24,432 nt of DNA from Fimenecus sp036652055 (GCA_036652055.1 JAVVWP010000026.1:1-24432); one strand, 5' to 3'; counted from the first letter of the stretch, positions 15,862 through 23,897 are shown. The notes: generated by a model from the sequence alone, not told the origin. Program-made: numbers and translations.

Positions 15862-16200
15862 TTAAATTTTTTCATCTACGGTTTCACGAATGACCGCCCA
15901 AATATAAAAGGGCTTGTCCTTAAAATATACCGTTTCTGAGCGTTCAACGCTATATTTGTGGTTGTCGCTGTCAACAATTCTTGCACTTGTGCTAAGAGCC
16001 GACAGCGAGTGAGAAATAGGGCCGATATATAGAAAATATCCTGTTGAATCACGCCCGATTGGAGTAAAATTGCCATTCAAATACATCTTGTTTTTATAGC
16101 GAAGCGGTTGTATGAATGCTTTAAAAGGTCGACTTTTCCAAGCACCGTCTAAAATATTTATTTTTCTTCCGAATTTGCTTATGGATTTTGTCACTTCCAT
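15862..16200 (-). CDS. Putative phage head-closure/connector protein
   Basis: A 112-residue protein with no clear motif. By length and place (two genes after the major capsid protein, one before the terminator-like gene) it fits a head-closure (stopper) protein that seals the portal after packaging. The content is mostly beta-like (LNGNFTPIGRDSTGYFLYIGP), as expected for such folds. Its ATG overlaps the stop of the previous gene by one base (TAATG), so translation is coupled. The assignment is mainly from gene order. Confidence 0.5.
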   Translation of the reverse strand: MEVTKSISKFGRKINILDGAWKSRPFKAFIQPLRYKNKMYLNGNFTPIGRDSTGYFLYIGPISHSLSALSTSARIVDSDNHKYSVERSETVYFKDKPFYIWAVIRETVDEKI

Positions 16201-16562
16201 TACATCACCCCAAATAAAAAGTCTATATCACAAAGCAAACCTGACGCCTTAATAAAAGCCTCGTCACGAATAATAGCGGCAGTTTGAAGCATCAGCGAGG
16301 GGCTTTGAGATGAGGTAACATCGCCAGCTTTAAACGAAGTTTGTGCATCGTCACTCATTATTTTTTTAAGTGTATATCTATAAAACGAAAGTGCCGCCGC
16401 CGCTTCAATTATGCGGTGGTCATTTTCACTTTTAACATCTTTAAGCTTGTCAAATATCTCGTTTGATGAGCTTTTTGCTATTGATAGGGCATCTGACAGG
16501 TCGTCGCTTTTAACTGCATATAGCTTTGACATCATATCTGCAACCCTGATTGCATCAATCAT
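16200..16562 (-). CDS. Putative phage head-tail connector (adaptor, gp6-like) protein
   Basis: A 120-residue, largely helical protein placed directly after the major capsid gene. This is the usual position of the gp6/gp15-like adaptor that joins the portal. The helical pattern (VADMMSKLYAV, LSDALSIAKSSS, IIEAAAALSFYRYTLKKI) fits that family, but no diagnostic residues can be named. AAAGGAGG lies about 7 bases before the ATG, the strongest ribosome binding site in this part of the cassette. It is separated from the capsid gene by a 148-base gap holding a perfect hairpin. Confidence 0.55.
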   Translation of the reverse strand: MIDAIRVADMMSKLYAVKSDDLSDALSIAKSSSNEIFDKLKDVKSENDHRIIEAAAALSFYRYTLKKIMSDDAQTSFKAGDVTSSQSPSLMLQTAAIIRDEAFIKASGLLCDIDFLFGVM

Positions 16563-16598
16563 TTTTTTGCCTCCTTTGATTTAGAAAAACCTATCACA

Positions 16599-16633
16599 CT
16601 CGACACCTTAATTTGACTATATAAGGTGTCGAG
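16599..16633 (-). repeat. Perfect 12-base-pair hairpin between capsid and connector genes
   Basis: CTCGACACCTTA (16599-16610) and TAAGGTGTCGAG (16622-16633) are exact complements with an 11-base loop. On the minus strand there is no immediate T run; five Ts occur about 9 bases later. It could weakly terminate or stabilise the capsid mRNA, giving more capsid than connector. Confidence 0.6.
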
Positions 16634-16710
16634 CGTAGAAAAAATAAAAGCAAAAGACAATGAAAATAGCCTAATCTTTTCGCTTTTTAAATGTCTGCAA
16701 AGTGAATATT

Positions 16711-17718
16711 TTAAACCACTAAAACCTTAGCAGCATCTTTATAGATTTTTGCAAATCCTGAAATTTGTGTAATAGCGGCACGCTCTAATTGGCGGTCGAT
16801 AAGCTTGTCATATTCAGTCATAATTCCGCCTGCTTCAACCATTTCAAGAGTACAGCTTTTGTCAATGCCGATAAGCTTTCCGTTTGCAACTGAACCGCAT
16901 TTTAAAAGAGCAGCACCAAGAGGAGTTATTTGCTTTCCGTTTGCGTGGAATGAAAGTCCGGCTGCTGCATCTCGCATTTCAGGAAGCTGTAAAATTTTTG
17001 CAGTAACATCGGGAGCTGCAATGATTGTGTTAAGCTCATATGGGTCAAAGCCATTCCAGAAGCTTACTAAATCAGCATAAGTAATTTTGCCAGCAGTTGC
17101 TACATTTGAACTTATAGCAGGGTTTAAATTTCCGTCACCATTTATAAGAACATCAACAGCATCTTTAAGCTGAGTTCTTGCAATATATGCACCAATTTGC
17201 TTTAGTGTTACAGTGAAAAGGTCGAGGCGTTGGAACTTTATTGCCTCATAAGATGCAACGAGCATTCTGCCACGCTTTTTAAGCTTAACGAGATTTTCTT
17301 GAGTTTTAACATTTGTTTCAGGAATAATAGCACCCTCTGCGGTGAGCTTTAAAGATTTATCATCATCAGTCGGAATAGAGGTGATAGTTCTATAATCAAG
17401 ACCGTTGATGTTGGTTTTTGTTGCAATAATTTGAGGGAGAAGGTCGGCACTTTCAAGACCTTTTCTAACTGCTCTTGCAACATATTCAGGGAAAAGTGCA
17501 GCACTGTCAGTGGTTGCAAAAAACTTGTCGACTGTGTCGCTCGCACCTCCACTGATTTTAATATCAAAACGCTTTAACTGTCTTTCATAAGCGTCAAGCC
17601 CTTCGAGTGCAGTCCCCTTATAATTGTCAGATGAGTCTATGCTTTCAAGCTCTGCACAAAAGCCTTTTCCTGTTGTGTAAAGTCCTTTGTCGAGTTTAAC
17701 TGTTTCAAAATTAGCCAT
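16711..17718 (-). CDS. Phage major capsid protein (HK97 fold, putative)
   Basis: A 335-residue protein at the canonical place after the prohead protease. Visible features fit an HK97-like capsid protein: a charged N-terminal arm, a central domain with the RTITSIPTDDDKSLKLTAEGAIIPETN region, a long spine-helix-like stretch (about 170-195), and a C-terminal segment with beta strands (GKLIGIDKSCTLEMVEAGG). AAAGGAAG precedes the ATG. The length is within the normal range and no frameshift is seen. The family assignment rests on order and general pattern, since capsid sequences are poorly conserved; a profile or structure search would confirm it. Confidence 0.8.
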   Translation of the reverse strand: MANFETVKLDKGLYTTGKGFCAELESIDSSDNYKGTALEGLDAYERQLKRFDIKISGGASDTVDKFFATTDSAALFPEYVARAVRKGLESADLLPQIIATKTNINGLDYRTITSIPTDDDKSLKLTAEGAIIPETNVKTQENLVKLKKRGRMLVASYEAIKFQRLDLFTVTLKQIGAYIARTQLKDAVDVLINGDGNLNPAISSNVATAGKITYADLVSFWNGFDPYELNTIIAAPDVTAKILQLPEMRDAAAGLSFHANGKQITPLGAALLKCGSVANGKLIGIDKSCTLEMVEAGGIMTEYDKLIDRQLERAAITQISGFAKIYKDAAKVLVV

Positions 17719-17745
17719 TATTTTTACTTCCTTTCATATTTAACC

Positions 17746-18090
17746 TTAAAATTTGAATTCATTATTGTTGTTTTCTTTTTTGCTTTCTGGATTTTTAAAA
17801 AGCTGAGGTGTGACATTCTTGCTAACTGATTTTTCATAAAGACTATCTTTAAGAGCCTTTAAATCCTCAATTGGCAGAGATTTTACAATGCTTTCTGTGC
17901 TGATGTTGCTAAGAGTAGGAATAGAAAGTGCAAAAAGCTTAACCGTTTCACTCTCGAGTGATTTTCTATAAATTTCACCATAGCTTGCCATAGATTTAAG
18001 ATTTGATATATAGCTGTCGAGTTCTACACATTCCTCGCCACTCAAAACAAGGCTATCCTTTTCTTTTAGTGATTTTAAAATGCTTTCCAT
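17746..18090 (-). CDS. Nested internal-start scaffold protein (in frame with protease)
   Basis: Inside the protease gene, GGGGAGGTG (18097-18105) lies 6 bases before an in-frame ATG at 18090. This is a far better ribosome binding site than is expected by chance inside a gene. Translation from it gives a 114-residue, charged, mostly helical protein identical to the protease C-terminus. Lambda C/Nu3 is the established precedent for a scaffold translated from within the protease gene. The product is inferred and has not been seen directly. Confidence 0.6.
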   Translation of the reverse strand: MESILKSLKEKDSLVLSGEECVELDSYISNLKSMASYGEIYRKSLESETVKLFALSIPTLSNISTESIVKSLPIEDLKALKDSLYEKSVSKNVTPQLFKNPESKKENNNNEFKF

Positions 18091-18711
18091 ATTTTTCACC
18101 TCCCCATTAAAGCTTTTAGTAACGCCTGCATTTTTTTGTGCAGGAACTGCCACAAACGACCATTCATAGGCATCGGTTGGATTTAAAAGTTCAAAGTAGC
18201 AAAGCTTTCCTGAATATTTTTTGCCCTTTTTGTGAGTGCAGGCGTTAGCCCTTGTGTCGGTATTGCAAATTGAGCATTTTCTTTCACTTATTGCACAGCC
18301 AATGCTGACCTCTTTTTTTATTCCACATTCAATTTCTGCAATAAAATCCTCATTCTTTTTAAGGCGAGGCATATAGCAGTGAGCCTTCAAATAAACATAA
18401 GGCTCGCCGAGCGAATTAGTCTTTTTCACATCAGTTATGACCTCTGTTTTAAAGGTTCTTGCGTTTTGGTCCTCGCAGTTCATACTGTGATTTTTTATTG
18501 CAGTCTTACCTACAAAAAGCTTTGAAAGTGCCTCTAATGATGAAACCTCAAACTTTTCAAAATCCCTGTCAACTTCATTGTCACAAAGCACAACGCTGAA
18601 AACGAATACATCATCTTTTTTAAGAGATTTTTGAGAAAATTCATTTATAAGAATTAAATCTTCGTCTGAACATCTTTCAACATTTGTGTCCTGTTTAAAT
18701 TCTTTATTCAT
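17746..18711 (-). CDS. Phage prohead protease with C-terminal scaffold region
   Basis: A 321-residue two-part protein. Residues 1-200 resemble HK97-type (S78) prohead proteases, which cleave the scaffold and capsid arms during maturation: a candidate catalytic His in KNHSM (H75), a candidate catalytic Ser in KEVSIGC (S136), and the closing strand EWSFVAVPA (183-191). A Cys/His cluster (C146, C149, C158, H160) looks like an inserted zinc knuckle. Residues 208-321 are charged and helical, ending in a Lys/Asn-rich tail, as expected for a scaffold. A strong internal start at residue M208 would make the scaffold separately. The gene overlaps the portal stop by 8 bases. Confidence 0.75.
   Translation of the reverse strand: MNKEFKQDTNVERCSDEDLILINEFSQKSLKKDDVFVFSVVLCDNEVDRDFEKFEVSSLEALSKLFVGKTAIKNHSMNCEDQNARTFKTEVITDVKKTNSLGEPYVYLKAHCYMPRLKKNEDFIAEIECGIKKEVSIGCAISERKCSICNTDTRANACTHKKGKKYSGKLCYFELLNPTDAYEWSFVAVPAQKNAGVTKSFNGEVKNMESILKSLKEKDSLVLSGEECVELDSYISNLKSMASYGEIYRKSLESETVKLFALSIPTLSNISTESIVKSLPIEDLKALKDSLYEKSVSKNVTPQLFKNPESKKENNNNEFKF
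18097..18105 (-). promoter_or_regulatory. Internal ribosome binding site for the nested scaffold
   Basis: The minus strand reads GGGGAGGTG, a near-perfect match to the anti-Shine-Dalgarno, 6 bases before the ATG at 18090 within the prohead protease gene. Confidence 0.7.
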
Positions 18712-19846
18712 CTTTTCCTCCTTCTTCTATTTTTCTTGCCTGTGCATCATAAAGTCTTGCCCTTGCCTCATCAACTTCATCTTGAAGCGTAATATCGTCC
18801 CAAACGATGTTTAACCTACCTGTATAGCCAAAAGCTCTAAGATGTGTCGCACAAATTTTTTCGATGATAGGGCTAAGTATTCGCCGATAGTGCCAAAGCT
18901 CTGTTGTCAAAACATCGGCTTGCTGAGTAGACATTCGTTCAGTTGTACTCCACGATAGCCCAAGCATAAATGGTGGAAGTGACATCTTTGCAATAATTTG
19001 CTCTAACATCTGCCTCACGGGGATTTGGCTGTCGAGAATTTGGTTGTCTGCACCGATTACTTTAATGTCAACATCACCAACAGCAATAAAATCCTTAACG
19101 CTTGAGCTTTTCATTGCTTCGCCCCACTCTTTAGCTATCTGCATTGCTCGCTCTTTTGCAAAGGCCTTTCCCGAGGCATCGTCTTTTGGTTTATAGGTAA
19201 CTGCAAAGCGAACATTTCCGACTCTTTCCCAATTTTCACCGATAGAATTATATATTTTGAGAAGAATTCCGCTAACAAATGGAAGCCCTTTGAGGATAGA
19301 CTCTCCGGTTATGTTCCCTGGCATAGCGTTTAGAGTAGAAACAAGTGTCAAGTCTTGATGCTTTACAGGAACGCTATTTATACCATCATTCGTGCAAACT
19401 TCAATTTCCTTGAAATCAGTGGGTTTTCTGCGTAGTGATACATCAGATAAAGGTGCATTGTAAAGGAATATAGCTTTACTATCATCATCAATAACAATCT
19501 CGCCAACAGCAGTTCCAAAGGTCAAAAGCTGTTCAAAATAGGTGTCAATGAACATAGGCAGTGAAACCATTCCGCTGTCACATTTTATAGAATTTTGAAA
19601 GTCATATAAAATGCTGTTATATCGTTCATCTTCACATTCAACCTTAAATCCGCCTGTTAATCTGACAAGCTTATAGATAGCTGAATCAATCAATGGGATG
19701 GCTTCTCTTAGCGATTTATAGAGTTCGTTTTGCGAATTAGAAAGGGGAGTGTAGTCATCAATAAATGAAAATGGGTGCGAGCTTTTATTACCTAAAGTTG
19801 CAAGCACTGGGTTAGTCGCCTTTTTATCTTTTTTAAATATGGTCAT
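18704..19846 (-). CDS. Phage portal protein
   Basis: A 380-residue portal protein, the dodecameric ring through which DNA enters the head and on which the terminase docks. Recognition rests on the order terminase-portal-protease and on typical portal segments: the helical REAIPLIDSAIYKLVRL near the N-terminus, the clip/stem region around GESILKGLPFVSGILLKIYN (about 180-200), and the LPPFMLGLSWSTTERMSTQQADVL block (about 295-318), which resembles the conserved P-x-LLG-x-x region of portals. The length is a little short but complete. It starts 3 bases after the large terminase stop and overlaps the protease start, so translation is coupled through the cassette. Confidence 0.85.
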   Translation of the reverse strand: MTIFKKDKKATNPVLATLGNKSSHPFSFIDDYTPLSNSQNELYKSLREAIPLIDSAIYKLVRLTGGFKVECEDERYNSILYDFQNSIKCDSGMVSLPMFIDTYFEQLLTFGTAVGEIVIDDDSKAIFLYNAPLSDVSLRRKPTDFKEIEVCTNDGINSVPVKHQDLTLVSTLNAMPGNITGESILKGLPFVSGILLKIYNSIGENWERVGNVRFAVTYKPKDDASGKAFAKERAMQIAKEWGEAMKSSSVKDFIAVGDVDIKVIGADNQILDSQIPVRQMLEQIIAKMSLPPFMLGLSWSTTERMSTQQADVLTTELWHYRRILSPIIEKICATHLRAFGYTGRLNIVWDDITLQDEVDEARARLYDAQARKIEEGGKDE

Positions 19847-19849
19847 TTT

Positions 19850-21103
19850 TTACCTCCTTTCCATTGTTATTGCGAAGAAATCGCTTTCTTCTTTTAAAAC
19901 CGTTGAAACAAAATAACGCATATCGTCCATTGCGTGGTCATTTTCTTTTTTAGGACAATCGTTTTTTGCTCCCTCGTCCCAACGGTAAAGTGAAAATTCT
20001 CTTATGATGTCTTTGCAGGGAGAGCAAATTTTAATTTTTCCAGATTTCAGGGCGTCAGAAGTTTTTCTAATACCGCCAATCACATCATTGTCTGCTCTTT
20101 TTACAGTGAATTTAGCGTGTCGATTGATACATTCAATAAAAGAAGCAGCCGAGGGGTCTACCACGATAAGCTCTATGTTTTTGTCGCTGGCGAGAGTGCA
20201 AAGCGAACAATAATATTCCTCGTCAGTCATTTGAAAGCCTTCAGCTTTAGAGCTGTGATAGAACTCATCTATTCTGTAAAATTCACCGCCACTTTCGCCC
20301 CAAAGCCCCATAGAAGTGGGATTTACTGTTCCGTAGTCGCACGAAATATAAAAGCGGTCAAAGCATTTAGGTGGGGGAGTTATCATTCTTTCACCGAAAA
20401 ACGGATATACAAGCCCATCTGCTGCCACCCATTTTCCCTCAATAAAGCGTTCATAAAAAGCACCGCTATAAAGGCTTTTATATCTTTTTATAATGCTTTT
20501 AGAAAGTGATGGATTATCCTCCATTTTAAAATGAAGGTAAAAGCAGTTTTTAGAGCTTGATTTTTTAATCCATTCATTGTAAAACCAGTGCATCGGGCTT
20601 TCTGGGTTGCAGTTAAACCAAAACTTCGAGCCAGAAACAGAGCATCTTGCAAGTGCTTGCTCAACAAACGAACGAGGCATTAGTGCCACTTCATCAAGCA
20701 TAATTCCCGATAAGGTCATACCTTGAATAAGAGATGCAGAGCTTTCATCTCGTCCGCCAAAAATATAAAACCGATTTTTCCGATTTCCCTTTTTAATCTC
20801 GATATAATTCTTTGAAAGTTTTTCCTCACAGGTGAAGCCAAGGTCGGTAAGAATTGGTATAAGAACGGTTATAACATTTCTTCTAATCGAAGCGATTGTC
20901 TTTCCGCATATCGCAAATGAGCTGTCCGAAAACCCATAAAATGCCCATGCAACGAAAGATATTGACATGCAAACTGTTTTTCCGCTTCTTACTGCCCCGT
21001 CGCAAATAATGGCATCATATTTTGCCGTTTTAGTGCCATCAAGCCACCAGGTCAAAAGCTTTAACTGCTTTTGTGAAAAGGTTTTAAATAAAGTTTTACT
21101 CAT
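19850..21103 (-). CDS. Phage terminase large subunit
   Basis: A 417-residue PBSX-type large terminase, the motor that pumps and cuts phage DNA. The ATPase half has Walker A GAVRSGKT (36-43), Walker B GIMLDE (D137, E138) and the coupling motif FNCNPES (163-169). The RNase H-like nuclease half keeps the three acidic positions: D256 in SCDYGT, D316 in VVDPSA, and D393 in HAMDDMRYFV. All key residues are present, so the enzyme looks functional. I chose the start at 21103 because AAAGGAAA lies about 6 bases upstream; an extended frame to 21202 overlaps the small terminase without support. It overlaps the small terminase stop by 8 bases. Confidence 0.95.
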   Translation of the reverse strand: MSKTLFKTFSQKQLKLLTWWLDGTKTAKYDAIICDGAVRSGKTVCMSISFVAWAFYGFSDSSFAICGKTIASIRRNVITVLIPILTDLGFTCEEKLSKNYIEIKKGNRKNRFYIFGGRDESSASLIQGMTLSGIMLDEVALMPRSFVEQALARCSVSGSKFWFNCNPESPMHWFYNEWIKKSSSKNCFYLHFKMEDNPSLSKSIIKRYKSLYSGAFYERFIEGKWVAADGLVYPFFGERMITPPPKCFDRFYISCDYGTVNPTSMGLWGESGGEFYRIDEFYHSSKAEGFQMTDEEYYCSLCTLASDKNIELIVVDPSAASFIECINRHAKFTVKRADNDVIGGIRKTSDALKSGKIKICSPCKDIIREFSLYRWDEGAKNDCPKKENDHAMDDMRYFVSTVLKEESDFFAITMERR

Positions 21104-21575
21104 AGCTATTTTCCTTTGACGAAAAAGCCTTTGCAGAATTTTGAAGTGCTTTATAAAATGGGATTGCACTATCATCTTCGTTAGTATTTTCGATAGCTTC
21201 AATGCTTTCTAAAGCTTTTTGTCTGTCAAAAAATTTAATTTCCATTCCTCCGCCCTTTACTTTTTTAATATCAGAAACTGAGAATAAATCAAGCTTTTCG
21301 ACATCTAATATTTCGCCTGTGCTTTCAGCGATAATAAGCCTGACAGCGTCTGCAATCGAGCCAAAGGCAAGTCGTCTGTATCCTGCAAGAGCCTCATTTT
21401 TGCTCTTATCCATTTCACTTTCAATACGCTCAATTTCGCATCTTATGTCATCTCTTAAAAGCATTTTCTGCCCTTTTCTTTCGGCAAAAACGCTTATCCC
21501 CGACATAATGGCGGCTTCTCGTGCATTTCTTGTGGTCGCATAGAATTTGCAAAAGTCTTTTTCGGTTTTGGTCAT
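21096..21575 (-). CDS. Phage terminase small subunit
   Basis: A 159-residue protein with an N-terminal helix-turn-helix-like DNA-binding region (about 1-45, TEKDFCKFYATTRNAREAAIMSG) followed by a helical oligomerisation segment and an acidic C-terminus, typical of terminase small subunits that recognise pac or cos DNA. It is first in the cassette, directly before the large subunit. I chose the start at 21575 because AAAGGGG lies 8 bases upstream; the ATG at 21593 would sit before that site. The only noncoding DNA upstream is the 66-base stretch to the ppa terminator, and no clear sigma-A promoter is seen there. Confidence 0.88.
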   Translation of the reverse strand: MTKTEKDFCKFYATTRNAREAAIMSGISVFAERKGQKMLLRDDIRCEIERIESEMDKSKNEALAGYRRLAFGSIADAVRLIIAESTGEILDVEKLDLFSVSDIKKVKGGGMEIKFFDRQKALESIEAIENTNEDDSAIPFYKALQNSAKAFSSKENSYE

Positions 21576-21652
21576 ATTTAAAACCCCTTTCATATGTAGT
21601 TTAAAGGCAAGACTTTTGTATAGGATTTATAATCACAAAGAAATAAGCAAAA

Positions 21653-21700
21653 ATAAAAAAACAGCCAAATTCCTTTTATTGTCAAGGAATTTGACTGTTT
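21653..21700 (-). terminator. Terminator of ppa, upstream of the phage cassette
   Basis: The arms AAACAG-c-CAAATTCCTT (21659-21675) and AAGGAATTTG-a-CTGTTT (21684-21700) pair with one C.A mismatch around an 8-base loop. A T run follows on the minus strand (complement of the A run at 21653-21660). It ends the pncB-ppa transcript and insulates the phage cassette from it. Confidence 0.85.
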
Positions 21701-21723
21701 TAAATTTAAAATTGATTATATTG

Positions 21724-22251
21724 TTATTCGAACTTTTCCTTATATCGAAGAATAGAGTCCTCAATGATTTCAAGTGCAACATCAACGCCCTGTGCCTCGT
21801 CAATCACGGTTTTTTTATGCTCTAACATTTTATAAACCGAAAAGAAATGCGTCATTTCGTCAAACACATGGCTTGGAAGCTGTGAAATATTTGTATAGCC
21901 ATTATATGTAGGGTCATTAAAAGGAATTGCAATTATTTTCGCATCGGGAGCGCCATTGTCAAGCATTGAAATAACACCGATAGGGTAGCATTTCACAAGC
22001 GACATAGGCTCGATTTGTTCAGAGCATAAAACCAAAACATCAAGGGGATCATTATCTTCAGCATAAGTGCGGGGAATAAAGCCGTAGTTAGCAGGGTAGT
22101 GGGTAGAAGTGTGAAGAACTCGGTCAAGGCAAAGCATACCAGTTTCTTTGTCAAGCTCATATTTCATTTTACTGCCCTTGCTGATTTCGATTACTGCATC
22201 AAAGCGTTCCTTTTTAATTCTGTCAGGATTAATGTCGTGCCAAATATTCAT
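21724..22251 (-). CDS. ppa: Inorganic pyrophosphatase (type I)
   Basis: A soluble family I pyrophosphatase of 175 residues that splits PPi to two phosphates with Mg2+. The signature EDNDPLDVLVL gives the metal-binding D66, D68 and D71, and the active-site HYPANYGFIPRTY segment lies at 51-63. I chose the start at 22251 because GGGG lies just upstream; an upstream in-frame ATG (22311) overlaps the pncB 3' end without support. It follows pncB by 40 bases and probably shares its transcript. Nicotinate phosphoribosyltransferase releases PPi, so the pair is functionally sensible. Confidence 0.96.
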   Translation of the reverse strand: MNIWHDINPDRIKKERFDAVIEISKGSKMKYELDKETGMLCLDRVLHTSTHYPANYGFIPRTYAEDNDPLDVLVLCSEQIEPMSLVKCYPIGVISMLDNGAPDAKIIAIPFNDPTYNGYTNISQLPSHVFDEMTHFFSVYKMLEHKKTVIDEAQGVDVALEIIEDSILRYKEKFE

Positions 22252-22291
22252 TTGTTCCCCGTCCTTTTTATTATAATATTTTATGTCGCCT

Positions 22292-23740
22292 TTATAGCTT
22301 ATAGCTTTCAATCATTTTGTTTCGAATATCCCAAAGTTGTTTTGAAAGGTCGACATAATATTTATGAGGATTTTCAAAGCGTTTAACTTCGTCCCAAAGG
22401 GTATCAATCTGCTCTGCACAATAATCACGGATAGTTTCGATTGACGGCTCGTCATATACGCATTTCCCATTTTCAAATATTGGAACTAAGAGAGGCCTTG
22501 CAACAAAATTTTCAATCTCTTTGTGTTTCCAAGTAAAATCGGGGTCAAAAATCTCATAAGGCTCATCTTCATTTATTTCTTCGCTGTCTAATGTGAGAAC
22601 ATCTGCAATTGCTTTTCCCGAATTCATATCAAACAGCCTGTAAAGCATTTTTGATGATGGAATTGTTATTTTGCTAACATTTTCTGAAAGATTGATTTTA
22701 GGAACGATTTTGCCCTTGTCCTCAACCGCACAAAGCTTGTAAACTCCGCCCAAAATAGGTGATGATGCCGAGGTAATAAGCCTTTCACCAACGATAAAGC
22801 AGTCAACCTTTGCACCCTGCGATACCATATCGCTTATAATGTATTCGTCAAACGAGTTAGAGGCGGTTATGTCGCAATCAGGGTAGCCGGCCTCGTTCAG
22901 CATTTTTCTAATTTTTTTTGAAAGATATGTGATGTCGCCCGAGTCAATGCGAACGCTTTTTGGCCTTTTACCCATAGGAAGAAGAACATCATTAAAGGCT
23001 TTTATAGCGTTTGGAACGCCAGAACGAAGTGTATCATAAGTATCAACAATAAAGCTACAATCATCAGGTTGACGCTTTGCATATTCACAAAATGCTTCAT
23101 ATTCGCTGTCAAACATCTGAACCCAGCTGTGAATCATTGTATTCATAAGTGGAATTTTATAATCCTTGTGAGAAATAATTCCAGAGGACATAGAGCAACC
23201 ACCGATAAATGCAGCCCTTGCACCTAAAATTGCCTCATCAAAGCCTTGCGCACGCCTTGTTCCAAATTCAGCAACAGCAGTTCCGTGAGCAGCTCTGACA
23301 ATTCGGTTTGCCTTTGTAGCAACAAGTGTCTGCTGATTAACAGATAAAAGCAAAACGGTTTCGATAAGCTGTGCCTCAATTATAGGACCTCTGACTTTAA
23401 TAATAGGCTCGTTTGGAAAAATTGGAGTTCCCTCAGGGATTGCCCAAACATCACAGGTAAATTTAAAGTTTTTAAGATAATCTAAAAATTCTTTTGAAAC
23501 CTTTAAGTTGTCAAAATATTTAAGGTCATCATCAGTAAATTGAATGTTTTTAAGATAGTCGATAATAGATGAAAGACCTGACATAATTGCAAAGCCACCA
23601 TTATCAGGGACTTTTCTGAAAAACAAATCAAAATAAGCAATTTTGTCTTTGAGATGGCTATTAAAATATCCATCAGCCATTGTTATTTCATACAGCTCAG
23701 TCATCATTGAAAGCTTTTTTGAATTTATAAAATTCTGCAT
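22292..23740 (-). CDS. pncB: Nicotinate phosphoribosyltransferase
   Basis: A 482-residue enzyme that joins nicotinate to PRPP with ATP hydrolysis to give nicotinate mononucleotide and PPi, the entry of NAD salvage (Preiss-Handler pathway). Visible signatures are MTELYEITMADGYF near the N-terminus, EFGTRRAQGFD, the NTMIHSWVQMF block whose His (H204) corresponds to the phosphorylated His of the family, and RIDSGDITYLSKKIR in the phosphate-binding part. I chose the start at 23740 because GAGGGTG lies about 7 bases upstream; upstream in-frame ATGs, up to 23797, would cover the promoter. It heads an operon with ppa. Confidence 0.95.
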   Translation of the reverse strand: MQNFINSKKLSMMTELYEITMADGYFNSHLKDKIAYFDLFFRKVPDNGGFAIMSGLSSIIDYLKNIQFTDDDLKYFDNLKVSKEFLDYLKNFKFTCDVWAIPEGTPIFPNEPIIKVRGPIIEAQLIETVLLLSVNQQTLVATKANRIVRAAHGTAVAEFGTRRAQGFDEAILGARAAFIGGCSMSSGIISHKDYKIPLMNTMIHSWVQMFDSEYEAFCEYAKRQPDDCSFIVDTYDTLRSGVPNAIKAFNDVLLPMGKRPKSVRIDSGDITYLSKKIRKMLNEAGYPDCDITASNSFDEYIISDMVSQGAKVDCFIVGERLITSASSPILGGVYKLCAVEDKGKIVPKINLSENVSKITIPSSKMLYRLFDMNSGKAIADVLTLDSEEINEDEPYEIFDPDFTWKHKEIENFVARPLLVPIFENGKCVYDEPSIETIRDYCAEQIDTLWDEVKRFENPHKYYVDLSKQLWDIRNKMIESYKL

Positions 23741-23768
23741 AGAAATCACCCTCTTTAGTAATATAAAC

Positions 23769-23797
23769 ATTCTATCACATTTTGTTTTTGTTAGCAA
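23769..23797 (-). promoter_or_regulatory. pncB-ppa promoter
   Basis: The minus strand shows TTGCTA (23797-23792), a 17-base spacer and TAGAAT (23774-23769). A 16-base palindrome, TTTGTT-AGCA-AACAAA (23787-23802), covers the -35 and may be an operator. Confidence 0.55.
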
Positions 23798-23881
23798 ACA
23801 AATATTGCATAAATTATTTTTTGGTTTATAATAGTATTGACTTTTAATATGCTATTTCCACTGCTTACCAAACCAGCTATC

Positions 23882-23897
23882 GTAGGGGCGAACCTAT
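23882..23897. repeat. Dispersed intergenic repeat, second copy, interrupted by the insertion sequence
   Basis: GTAGGGGCGAACCTAT is identical to 2792-2807. It ends at the first hairpin-loop position, where the insertion sequence begins. The right-hand part of the repeat would lie beyond the far IS end, outside the window. Confidence 0.75.

Noticed and set aside
20117..20509. A 130-codon plus-strand frame within the large terminase gene
   Set aside because: It is the reverse-strand shadow of a gene with intact catalytic motifs.
15343..21700. Attachment-site direct repeats flanking the phage cassette
   Set aside because: I compared the hisF end with the DNA around 21594-21725 and saw no shared core longer than chance; the two end hairpins differ in sequence.
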